15,981 bases of DNA, taken from positions 569 through 16,549 of the forward strand of contig HF997926.1 in NCBI GenBank assembly GCA_000433635.1, written 5' to 3'. This DNA comes from Ruminococcus sp. CAG:254. Its GTDB lineage: Bacteria; Bacillota; Clostridia; Oscillospirales; Ruminococcaceae. The notes under the pieces are model-generated. The model searched no databases and was not told the DNA's origin. It worked only from the letters and a program-made list of their open reading frames with translations. The translations under genes were made by a program, and so were the position numbers. Below, piece by piece: positions 7,327 to 13,252 of the stretch. Each line of letters starts with the position of its first letter. Position 1 is the first letter of the stretch.

Positions 7327-8544
7327 TTACTTGTTGGCGATTACAGCAACGCCCGGCAGTTCCTTGCCTTCCAGGTATTCCAGAGATGCACCGCCGCCAG
7401 TAGAGATGTGGCTCATCTTATCAGCGAAGCCCAGCTGCATAACAGCTGCTGCGGAGTCACCGCCGCCGATGATGGTCGTTGCATCGGTATCAGCCAGAGC
7501 CTGTGCAACCGCAATCGTGCCCTTTGCCAGAACCGGATTTTCAAATACACCCATCGGGCCATTCCAAACAACGGTCTTTGCAGACTTTACAGCGTCAGCG
7601 AACAGCTTCTGTGTCTTTTCGCCGATATCCAGACCCATTCTGTCAGCCGGCAGGTGCTGTGCATCGTAAGTTTCTACTTCGATTGCTGCATCGATCGGGT
7701 CTGGGAAAGCCTTAGCGGTTACGGTATCAACCGGCAGAAGCAGCTGCTTGCCGTTTGCCTTTGCCTTTTCAATCATTTCCTTGCAGTAATCCAGCTTGGT
7801 ATCATCTACCAGAGAAGTACCAACTTCATAGCCTTCTGCCTTCAGGAAGGTGTAAGCCATACCGCCGCCGATAATCAGGGTATCGCACTTTTCGAGCAAG
7901 TTTGAAATGACATTCAGCTTGTCAGCAACCTTTGCACCGCCCAGAATTGCAACGAACGGACGAACCGGATCTTCAACTGCATTGCCGAGGAACTGGATTT
8001 CCTTCTGCATCAGATAACCAACTGCGGTGGTCTTTACAAACTTGGTAACGCCAGCAGTGGAAGCGTGTGCTCTGTGGGCACTACCGAATGCATCCATTAC
8101 AAATACATCTGCGAGGGAAGCGAGTTCCTTGCTGAATTCTTCGCCGTTCTTGGTTTCTTCTGCACCACGGAATCTGGTGTTTTCCAGAACGATGATTTCG
8201 CCGTCCTGCATTGCATCTACAGCAGCCTTTACGCTGTCATCTACAACTTTATCAGACGGTACGAATGTAACCTTTGTCGGAGCAACCAGTTCTGCAAGGC
8301 GTTCTGCAGCAGCCTTCAGGGAGAACTTTGCTTCCGGACCATTCTTCGGCTTACCGAGGTGAGAGCAGAGGATTACCTTGCCGCCTTCGGAAACGAGCTT
8401 TTTAATAGTCGGGAGAGCAGCCTGAATCCGGTTGTCGTTTGTGATCACGCCATCCTTCATCGGTACGTTAAAGTCTACTCTTACCAGTACCTTTTTGCCC
8501 TTTACATCAATATCGTCTACTGTTACTTTGTTCAAACCTGCCAT
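7327..8544 (-). CDS. pgk: Phosphoglycerate kinase
   Basis: This 405-aa monomeric cytoplasmic kinase transfers the 1-phosphate of 1,3-bisphosphoglycerate to ADP. Family motifs occur in order: VRVDFNVP near the N-terminus, SHLGKPK, DAFGSAHRAHAS, the hinge-side GGGMAYTFLKA, VVWNGPMGVFE, and the nucleotide-binding IIGGGDSAAAV close to the C-terminus. I chose the ATG at 8544 (MAGLNKVTV) with AAGGA 9 nt upstream; the frame is open six codons further to 8562 but that start would include the ribosome site. It is the first gene after a good promoter. A gap (gapA) gene, often next to pgk in Firmicutes, is not in the window. Confidence 0.97.
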   Translation of the reverse strand: MAGLNKVTVDDIDVKGKKVLVRVDFNVPMKDGVITNDNRIQAALPTIKKLVSEGGKVILCSHLGKPKNGPEAKFSLKAAAERLAELVAPTKVTFVPSDKVVDDSVKAAVDAMQDGEIIVLENTRFRGAEETKNGEEFSKELASLADVFVMDAFGSAHRAHASTAGVTKFVKTTAVGYLMQKEIQFLGNAVEDPVRPFVAILGGAKVADKLNVISNLLEKCDTLIIGGGMAYTFLKAEGYEVGTSLVDDTKLDYCKEMIEKAKANGKQLLLPVDTVTAKAFPDPIDAAIEVETYDAQHLPADRMGLDIGEKTQKLFADAVKSAKTVVWNGPMGVFENPVLAKGTIAVAQALADTDATTIIGGGDSAAAVMQLGFADKMSHISTGGGASLEYLEGKELPGVAVIANK

Positions 8545-8608
8545 TTTCTGACATCCTTTCATGAATAAATGTAAACCTTTTTGCAGTGCAATCGCACCGT
8601 ACTCTTTT

Positions 8609-8637
8609 ATTTTACACTATTTTACTGCATTTTGCAA
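8609..8637 (-). promoter_or_regulatory. pgk: Promoter of the pgk cluster
   Basis: On the minus strand, TTGCAA (8632-8637), 17 bp and TAAAAT (8609-8614) form a SigA-type promoter. The predicted start is near 8602, giving a leader of about 57 nt. The leader holds a small dyad, GTGC-GATT-GCAC, that might be an operator or short hairpin. No known glycolytic operator is recognised. Confidence 0.6.
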
Positions 8638-8720
8638 GTACTTCTCCAAACATTTTAAAAAACTTTTCGGAATCTTTCCGCAGGGCTATGCATTCCTGTG
8701 CAAAATGCCGGATTTCAAAC

Positions 8721-8755
8721 GAAAAACCGCTGCACCGGTTTCCCAGCACAGCGGT
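8721..8755 (-). terminator. Terminator of the double-dockerin gene
   Basis: ACCGCTG (8726-8732) pairs with CAGCGGT (8749-8755). Read on the minus strand the stem is followed by TTTTCGTTT. It lies 40 nt past the stop at 8795 and upstream of the pgk promoter. The stretch 8638-8720 holds nothing else I can name. Confidence 0.75.
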
Positions 8756-8794
8756 CTGATTTCTTTTATTTGCTTTTTTACAAACAGCAAGCGG

Positions 8795-9409
8795 TTAAGC
8801 CTTTGTCTTTGGAACATAAACCGTATCCGGTTCAAGATCTCCTGTATAATTCGGATCATCTGGATCCTGAATCACAATTTTAACTGGAGCATAATAATAC
8901 TGCTTTTCATTGTCCCGATTATAAGCTTTCTGTCCAGCTGCTGCCCGTGCATAACCAGCCAAATTATAGCATGCATCGGTAATATCAACGGTTCCATTCA
9001 AGTCAACATCTGCCAGATTCTTTTGTACTGCTGTCAGTTCTACATTCTGACCTGCACTCACCTTTGCATAGTAGACCAGAATATCCGAAGTATCGCCTAC
9101 CTCAGCCATTCCACTCATATCAATATCCCCGAGTGAATAAACCTGCATTTCCGTATAGAGCTTGTCAGCATCTGCCTGATCAACTACTCCATCTTCATTG
9201 ACATCTGCCAACTTCAACTGTTCCTCTGTCAGCGTATAGGTGTCATCCAGCACATAACGGGAAACCATCGCCGTATCGTGACCCGTTACAACGCCGTCCA
9301 TGTCCACATCGCCGAGGGCATATGTTGTTTCTTCTGCACTTGCACCCAATACCGGCAAAGAAGCCAGTGCCAATACAGCTGCCATGCATGCATACAATGT
9401 CTTTTTCAT
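8795..9409 (-). CDS. Secreted protein made of two tandem dockerin-like modules
   Basis: This 204-aa protein has a Sec signal peptide (about 1-25, ending GASA) and four EF-hand-like calcium loops: DVDMDGVVTGHD (34-45), DVNEDGVVDQAD (69-80), DIDMSGMAEVGD (95-106) and DVDLNGTVDITD (134-145). Each is followed by a helix, so the loops pair into two dockerin type I-like modules. A roughly 50-residue acidic tail follows. There is no catalytic or carbohydrate-binding domain, which is unusual for a dockerin protein. The start ATG has AAAGGA upstream, and a near-consensus promoter with a terminator at 8721-8755 makes it monocistronic. Dockerins normally bind cohesins on scaffoldins, so this could be an adaptor linking two cohesins; that is inference. 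Confidence 0.85.
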   Translation of the reverse strand: MKKTLYACMAAVLALASLPVLGASAEETTYALGDVDMDGVVTGHDTAMVSRYVLDDTYTLTEEQLKLADVNEDGVVDQADADKLYTEMQVYSLGDIDMSGMAEVGDTSDILVYYAKVSAGQNVELTAVQKNLADVDLNGTVDITDACYNLAGYARAAAGQKAYNRDNEKQYYYAPVKIVIQDPDDPNYTGDLEPDTVYVPKTKA

Positions 9410-9429
9410 AATAATCCATCCTTTCTTAA

Positions 9430-9464
9430 GTAAACAATAATATTGTTTTGTTTACAATATTATT
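9430..9464. promoter_or_regulatory. Two overlapping inverted repeats at the double-dockerin start site
   Basis: AATAATATTGT (9436-9446) and ACAATATTATT (9454-9464) are perfect 11-bp arms 7 nt apart and overlap the -10 element. A second pair, GTAAACAA (9430-9437) and TTGTTTAC (9448-9455), shares bases with the first. In RNA the second pair would form a hairpin beginning exactly at the predicted +1 (9455). It may be an operator over the promoter or a 5'-terminal mRNA-stabilising hairpin. Confidence 0.5.
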
Positions 9465-9490
9465 ATATCACTTATTTTATTTTTCGTCAA
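9462..9490 (-). promoter_or_regulatory. Promoter of the double-dockerin gene
   Basis: Minus strand: TTGACG (9485-9490), 17-bp spacer, TATAAT (9462-9467) with TGn extension (TGATATAAT). This is one of the strongest promoters in the window. The predicted start is 9455, 46 nt before the ATG. Confidence 0.8.
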
Positions 9491-9550
9491 GTTTAAAATA
9501 ACAAAGACTCTACCAAAATTCAGGATATAATTTTGTTTCATTTTAACAAA

Positions 9551-10009
9551 TTACATGGTAATGTCTGCATATACCACCTTAGACAGTTCATTGTTAATCA
9601 AGGACTCCGGACTCTGTCCTGCAGCAGCCTGTGCATAATAAGTAACCAACAAATCAGCATCGTTCTTTTCAATGCGTCCATTCTGGTCACAGTCTGCAAT
9701 TTCTGCAAATGGAACGCTATTCGCATACAGAGAATCCTTGAAACGTTCCCGATAGGTTCCAGTTGTTCCATCCTGCAAGGTGTAAGAATAATCTGCGGTC
9801 ATTGCATCATTTAAAAATGCTGTATACGCTGCTCCAATCGCCGTACAGGAATCCAAGAAAGAAACAATTCCCAACAAATTCACAGCGTCATCCAAATCGA
9901 CCAAATTATCTGGTAAAATATCCCCAATTCGTCTTGTATAGACGCTTTTTTCTACAACCTTTTCAATCGTTTCATCTGGATATTCTCCATTTACATCCAA
10001 CTTACCCAA
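9551..10009 (-). pseudogene. N-terminally deleted dockerin gene, promoter fused to C-terminal half
   Basis: The open frame of about 152 codons matches the C-terminal half of the intact 309-aa paralogue at 10237-11166. It carries GKL...PDE, RRIGD..PDN, LGIVSFL, the TGTYRER..KDSLY stretch and a closing dockerin loop DCDQNGRIEKND, and ends SKVVYADIT as the paralogue does. It lacks signal peptide, cohesin-like domain, ribosome site and ATG. The first possible start is TTG at 10009, and an in-frame TAA lies at 10019-10021. A clear promoter ends at 10021, so the transcript would start about 5 nt before the TTG. The simplest reading is a deletion that joined the 5' leader to codon 160 or so of a former full gene. 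The remaining frame has no stops, so the loss is recent or the fragment is still translated without a leader. It could not be exported. Confidence 0.7.
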
Positions 10010-10020
10010 CCTACATGCTT

Positions 10021-10049
10021 ATTATATACCAAATGCCTAGAAAAATCAA
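10021..10049 (-). promoter_or_regulatory. Promoter retained in front of the truncated dockerin gene
   Basis: Minus strand: TTGATT (10044-10049), 17 bp, TATAAT (10021-10026), followed by AAGC exactly as in the intact paralogue's promoter 1230 bp away. The predicted start is 10014. Confidence 0.7.
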
Positions 10050-10113
10050 CCTATTTTCCTGTTCTTTTTAAAAATAAAAGTAAATTGCTGAAAAAATATC
10101 ATATCTTTTTCCA

Positions 10114-10130
10114 TTCGACAAAATTCGACA
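10114..10130 (-). promoter_or_regulatory. Tandem Spo0A-type boxes, copy 1
   Basis: Minus strand: TGTCGAA-TTT-TGTCGAA, two perfect 7-bp 0A-box cores spaced 10 bp start to start. This is the spacing known for cooperative Spo0A dimers, as at B. subtilis abrB. The downstream box also serves as a possible -35 (TTGTCG) for a second promoter with a 17-bp spacer and extended -10 TGATATTTT (10093-10101). The sequence match is direct; binding is inferred. Confidence 0.6.
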
Positions 10131-10153
10131 ATTCTAGAAAAATAAAGTATCAT

Positions 10154-10192
10154 AAAAAAACCGCCGTACAAGTTTCTCCATGTACAGCGGTT
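10154..10192 (-). terminator. Terminator of the cohesin-like/dockerin gene
   Basis: ACCGCCGTACA (10160-10170) pairs with TGTACAGCGGT (10181-10191) with one wobble or mismatch. On the minus strand it is followed by seven T. It lies 45 nt past the stop at 10237 and ends just upstream of the tandem boxes. Confidence 0.85.
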
Positions 10193-10236
10193 CTTCTATA
10201 TTTTTACAACTTATGCAGCTTTCTCAGAAATAAACT

Positions 10237-11166
10237 TTATGTGGTAATATCTGCATATACCACCTTAGAAATTTTACTGTTAATCAAAGAATCCGGATCC
10301 TGCCCAGAAGCTGCCTGTGCATAATAAGTAATCAGCAAATCAGCATCCGCTTTTTCAATTTTGCCGTTCTGGTCACAGTCTGCAACCTCTGCAAATGGAA
10401 CATCGTCCACATACAACGAATCTTTCAGGCGTTCCCGATAGGTTCCGGTTTTGCCACTCTTCAAAGTGTAAGCACGATCTGTAATCAGCATTTCATTCAA
10501 GTCATAGGTGTCCGTAACATCCGATTCCTGACAATCGTTCAGGAAAGAAACGATTCCAAGCATGGTTGTTACATCGTTCATATCTATCGAGTTATCCGGA
10601 ATTACATCGCCGATTCTTCTGTTATAAGTGCCCTTTTGCACCTTTTTTGTCACCTCATCCGGAACAGGGGAAAGTTTGCCGATGTTATTTCCAAACAAGA
10701 TGTTCTCCGTCCTAGAATTGTACTGATAAACGCAGGCAGAGAAATTATATGTTTCTTTGCGGCTCGTAGTCTTTGGCTTAAAGTAGTACGAATAGCTGAT
10801 TGGCTGATTATAGTCTTGCAAATTTTCTGTAGCAGATACAATAATCACCATTCCTTTTGTTTTGTCATTACTAGTTCCAAATGTTCCCGCACTTTCATAA
10901 TCGGAATCTCTGTAACTCTCTACATATTCCAACTTGCTGGTATCATATTTCAATGCCACAGAAAAGCTTGTTACCCCCGGGTTATAGGTGGTGTAAAATG
11001 TTACTCTCACCATATCATCCCAATTTGCATCGTCTACCGACAGATCATAGGCAAACTTAGACTGCCCATTGAAGTACAACGCATCCGCAGAAAGCGGAAC
11101 CATGCTGGTTGCCAAGGTTGCAACTGCCATCACAGCTGCCACCATTTTGTGAAATCGTTTCATCAT
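10237..11166 (-). CDS. Secreted cohesin-like domain plus dockerin protein
   Basis: This 309-aa protein has a Sec signal peptide (about 1-27/29, ending LSADA). A beta-rich domain (about 35-160) follows, with VRVTFYTTYNPGVTSFSVALKYD and SYYFKPK patterns like those of cohesin-type sandwiches. The C-terminal dockerin is unusual: its calcium loops, DVIPDNSIDMND (187-198) and DCDQNGKIEKAD (263-274), are separated by about 64 residues instead of the usual 20 or so, and the first loop lacks an acidic residue at position 3. The ATG at 11166 has AAGGAG 6 nt upstream. It is monocistronic with its own promoter and terminator, and has a truncated paralogue downstream. Cohesin identity is by pattern only, and the protein could instead be a carbohydrate-binding or structural wall protein. 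Confidence 0.78.
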   Translation of the reverse strand: MMKRFHKMVAAVMAVATLATSMVPLSADALYFNGQSKFAYDLSVDDANWDDMVRVTFYTTYNPGVTSFSVALKYDTSKLEYVESYRDSDYESAGTFGTSNDKTKGMVIIVSATENLQDYNQPISYSYYFKPKTTSRKETYNFSACVYQYNSRTENILFGNNIGKLSPVPDEVTKKVQKGTYNRRIGDVIPDNSIDMNDVTTMLGIVSFLNDCQESDVTDTYDLNEMLITDRAYTLKSGKTGTYRERLKDSLYVDDVPFAEVADCDQNGKIEKADADLLITYYAQAASGQDPDSLINSKISKVVYADITT

Positions 11167-11213
11167 TACACGCTCCTTTTCAATTGGTTAAATCGGAAAA
11201 TAAAAATATGAAT

Positions 11214-11246
11214 TCAAGATGATTCTGTTTCCCTTCATCATCTTGA
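11214..11246 (-). promoter_or_regulatory. 5'-terminal hairpin of the dockerin mRNA
   Basis: TCAAGATGAT (11214-11223) and ATCATCTTGA (11237-11246) are perfect 10-bp arms with a 13-nt loop. The predicted transcription start is 11244, so the RNA would begin inside the stem. This is the same geometry as at the double-dockerin gene, with an unrelated sequence. It may stabilise mRNA or act as an operator. Confidence 0.55.
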
Positions 11247-11250
11247 GCTT

Positions 11251-11279
11251 ATTATACAAAAAATGTGATAAAAAGTCAA
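11251..11279 (-). promoter_or_regulatory. Proximal promoter of the cohesin-like/dockerin gene
   Basis: Minus strand: TTGACT (11274-11279), 17-bp spacer, TATAAT (11251-11256). It is nearly consensus. The leader is about 78 nt and opens with a hairpin. Confidence 0.8.
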
Positions 11280-11343
11280 TCTGTTTTATCACTATTTTTG
11301 AAAACGAAAGCAAATCTAGAAATAAATATCATATCTTTTCTGG

Positions 11344-11360
11344 TTCGACAAGATTCGACA
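11344..11360 (-). promoter_or_regulatory. Tandem Spo0A-type boxes, copy 2
   Basis: Minus strand: TGTCGAA-TCT-TGTCGAA, about 100-117 bp upstream of the proximal start. As in copy 1, the downstream box supplies a TTGTCG -35 with a 17-bp spacer to an extended -10, TGATATTTA (11323-11331). This suggests a distal Spo0A-controlled promoter. The boxes have survived perfectly while neighbouring bases differ between the copies. Confidence 0.6.
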
Positions 11361-11382
11361 ATTTTTCTACGAAAAACAATCA

Positions 11383-11416
11383 GAAAAAAAGCACCTCCAT
11401 TTCGGAAGTGCTTTTT
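11383..11416 (-). terminator. Terminator of the VanY-like gene
   Basis: AGCACCTCC (11390-11398) pairs with GGAAGTGCT (11404-11412) with one mismatch and a 5-nt loop. On the minus strand it is followed by a run of T (seven A on the plus strand). It lies 20 nt past the stop at 11436. A-runs on both sides make it potentially bidirectional. Confidence 0.8.
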
Positions 11417-11435
11417 CTGCTGATAAAATCTCAGT

Positions 11436-12521
11436 TTATTCTGCATTCTCTGCGGTCGTTTCGGGAACAACCGTTGTTTCAGCAGCATCACCAGTTGCAT
11501 CAACGGCAGTGGTAACGGCCGCTGTTCCTGCCTCCTGATAGGCAACGATAAATCCGCCGACATTATCGCCGGAAACTGTATAGGTTGCATCCTGCGGCAC
11601 GGCAATTTGTGTGCTGCCGCTGGTGTTGGCTTGCATATAGAAAACGTTCCATTCTCCACCGTCTGTATCAATTGTCAATGGCTTATCTGCGGAATAGCCC
11701 TGAATCTCTTCTAAGTATTCTTCTAAACAAAGCCCATTTTCATACATATAAAGGGCATGCGGAACGCCAACATACCGGAATGTATACGCTCTTGGACTGA
11801 TGCCGGTTTTATCGGCTTTTCCGTCCGGATACCGCAAAACAAATCCATACTCTGCGGCATGCTCTGCAATCCACGCATAGTCGCCAGTTGCTGCATAATA
11901 ATTGGAGGTTGTCCCATTCGGATAAACCACCAAATCAAACGACCGTGCTGTATGATAATCAGAATATCCGCCCGGCAGCATCGTCTTTTTGCTTTCATAA
12001 TAGGCAGCCTGTTCTTCCCGTGTCCGGTATCCGCTCACAATCATAATATCATTGTTGTCATAGATATTATAATATGCCTGCATCAGCTGATTAAAATGGT
12101 CAATGACATCTGCATCCAGAGAAACTTCCATATCACTGACACCATAACAACTGTTTCTGCCCTCATAGACTGTTTCTAAGCTGACATCATCTGCGGCAAA
12201 TGTATAAACATGGTCGGCATTGACCAGAATCAAGCTACCCTTATGGACGTCTTCCGCCGTCAGTGCCAATGTTCGTTCCAGCGGCTCTGTGGAAATCTGT
12301 GTGGTGGTTGCTGCCGCACCGGAGGAACTGTTCCCAGTCGTATCCTTTTTTCCACACTGTTTCACGCCCAGTACCAGCAGACAAATCAAGCCAATCAAAA
12401 CCAGTGCAACCAGTACAATCCGGTCATAGCGAATTCTCGGTTTTTTGCGTCTGGGTGGACGGTTGCCGGATGGCTGCGGATTCGGATGGTTTGCATGTTG
12501 TGTTGTATCCCAAGCTGACAT
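11436..12521 (-). CDS. Membrane-anchored VanY-like (M15B) protein with degenerate active site
   Basis: This 361-aa protein has a basic cytoplasmic N-terminus, one membrane anchor (about 35-53) and a Ser/Thr-rich linker. A D-alanyl-D-alanine carboxypeptidase-like domain follows (about 80-275): SGYRTREEQAAYY, then SDYHTARSFD (187-196), WIAEHAAEYGFVLRYP and RAYTFRYVGVPHA (from 244). A small beta domain and an Ala/Thr-rich tail end it. Canonical M15B enzymes have SEHQTGLAVD and ExWHxRYVG. Aligned here, the first zinc histidine is Tyr, the catalytic Glu is Arg and the second zinc histidine is Thr; only the Asp ligand remains. The fold is likely but peptidase activity is doubtful, and a peptidoglycan-binding or regulatory role is possible. 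The ATG at 12521 has GAGGGGA upstream. It is monocistronic, with its own promoter and terminator. Confidence 0.85.
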   Translation of the reverse strand: MSAWDTTQHANHPNPQPSGNRPPRRKKPRIRYDRIVLVALVLIGLICLLVLGVKQCGKKDTTGNSSSGAAATTTQISTEPLERTLALTAEDVHKGSLILVNADHVYTFAADDVSLETVYEGRNSCYGVSDMEVSLDADVIDHFNQLMQAYYNIYDNNDIMIVSGYRTREEQAAYYESKKTMLPGGYSDYHTARSFDLVVYPNGTTSNYYAATGDYAWIAEHAAEYGFVLRYPDGKADKTGISPRAYTFRYVGVPHALYMYENGLCLEEYLEEIQGYSADKPLTIDTDGGEWNVFYMQANTSGSTQIAVPQDATYTVSGDNVGGFIVAYQEAGTAAVTTAVDATGDAAETTVVPETTAENAE

Positions 12522-12595
12522 ATGGTTCTTCCCCTCTTTCTAAAAATCATTCTGCAAACGGAAACGCTGTAAATTCGTCCCATTTTTCTCTTCTC

Positions 12596-12624
12596 ATTTT
12601 ACCACAAATCAGACGATTTGTAAA
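12596..12624 (-). promoter_or_regulatory. Promoter of the VanY-like gene
   Basis: Minus strand: TTTACA (12619-12624), 17 bp, TAAAAT (12596-12601). The predicted start is near 12589, with a leader of about 68 nt. Confidence 0.6.
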
Positions 12625-12811
12625 TATGCCTTTTCGGAAAATGGCACATAGCACAATTTCCAGCTTTTATTTTTGGACAATGCTGACAACAATTGCAACA
12701 CATTTTTGTCACAATTCTACGGCTTTTGTCGGGAAACTGCCCCGTATTTCCGACGATTTTTCCACCAATTCGACCTGTCATAAAAAATTTACATTTTCAA
12801 AGAAACTATTC
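12625..12811. other. Divergent intergenic stretch with one hairpin
   Basis: I see no gene between the VanY-like promoter and the rplU promoter. The one notable structure is GTCGGGAAA (12727-12735) facing TTTCCGAC (12746-12753), an 8-bp stem with a bulged G, followed on the plus strand by GATTTTT. It looks like a small plus-strand terminator with no gene in front of it. Confidence 0.35.
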
Positions 12812-12840
12812 TTGACATTCCGCAGAAACTATGATATAAT
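12812..12840 (+). promoter_or_regulatory. rplU: Promoter of rplU-prp-rpmA
   Basis: TTGACA (12812-12817), 17-bp spacer, TATAAT (12835-12840) with TGn extension: full consensus, as expected for ribosomal protein genes. The predicted start is 12847, giving an 82-nt leader. Confidence 0.92.
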
Positions 12841-12846
12841 AGAAAA

Positions 12847-12894
12847 ACCGCATGGGTTCAGGTCAATTGAAACACCTTTTTTCGTGTACCTGAA
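12847..12894 (+). promoter_or_regulatory. Candidate ribosomal protein L21 leader
   Basis: TTCAGGT (12857-12863) pairs with ACCTGAA (12888-12894). ACAC (12872-12875) with GTGT (12884-12887) continues the helix after an 8-nt bulge on the 5' side, capped by CTTTTTTC. L21 leaders upstream of rplU in Firmicutes are known autogenous control elements. Position and shape fit, but I could not run a covariance model. Confidence 0.5.
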
Positions 12895-12928
12895 ACAGCG
12901 AGTTTGAAAAGAAGGCAGGTGCATACAC

Positions 12929-13240
12929 ATGTACGCAGTCATTGAAACTGGCGGAAAGCAGTACCAGGTAAAGCAGGGAGACGTTGTTTTTATCGAAAAG
13001 CTGAACGCTGAAGAAGAATCTACCGTTACATTTGACAAGGTTGTTGCTGTTAGCAAGGAAGACGGTCTGACCGTTGGTGCTCCTTATGTTGCAGGTGCAA
13101 CTGTAAGTGCAAAGGTTCTGAAGAACGGTAAGGCAAAGAAGATCACTGTTATGACTTACAAGCCGAAGAAGTCCGAAAAGAAGAAGCAGGGTCACAGACA
13201 GCCGTATACCAAGGTACAGATCGAAGCCATCGAGGCGTAA
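12929..13240 (+). CDS. rplU: 50S ribosomal protein L21
   Basis: This 103-aa protein opens with MYAVIETGGKQYQVKQGDVV and ends with the RNA-binding segment around KKSEKKKQGHRQPYT, as in bacterial L21, which binds 23S rRNA in the large subunit. Length is normal. The ATG has AAGGCAGG about 10 nt upstream, after an 82-nt leader likely to mediate autoregulation. It is the first gene of the conserved Firmicute set rplU-prp-rpmA, with 12 bp to prp. Confidence 0.98.
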   Translation: MYAVIETGGKQYQVKQGDVVFIEKLNAEEESTVTFDKVVAVSKEDGLTVGAPYVAGATVSAKVLKNGKAKKITVMTYKPKKSEKKKQGHRQPYTKVQIEAIEA

Positions 13241-13252
13241 GTTCCCTGTATC

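Larger units (their letters stand above)
10021..10132 (-). repeat. Duplicated upstream region, copy beside the truncated dockerin gene
   Basis: The -10, -35, distal extended -10 and tandem 0A boxes here all align with 11251-11362 at a constant offset of 1230 bp with no gaps. Identity is high in the box block (10094-10132 against 11324-11362) and lower between it and the -35. This shows the two dockerin genes arose by duplication together with their control regions. Confidence 0.75.
11251..11362 (-). repeat. Duplicated upstream region, copy beside the intact dockerin gene
   Basis: This is the partner of 10021-10132, collinear and without gaps over about 110 bp. The best-conserved block runs from the distal -10 through both 0A boxes. 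Confidence 0.75.

Noticed and set aside
6220..7905. Long plus-strand frames across tpiA, the small gene and pgk
   Set aside because: Antisense to well-supported glycolytic genes, with no ribosome sites or recognisable domains.
9514..9535. CAAAATT/AATTTTG inverted repeat as terminator of the truncated dockerin gene
   Set aside because: The stem is 7 bp of mostly A-T pairs with no U-tract on the minus strand, so it is too weak to call.
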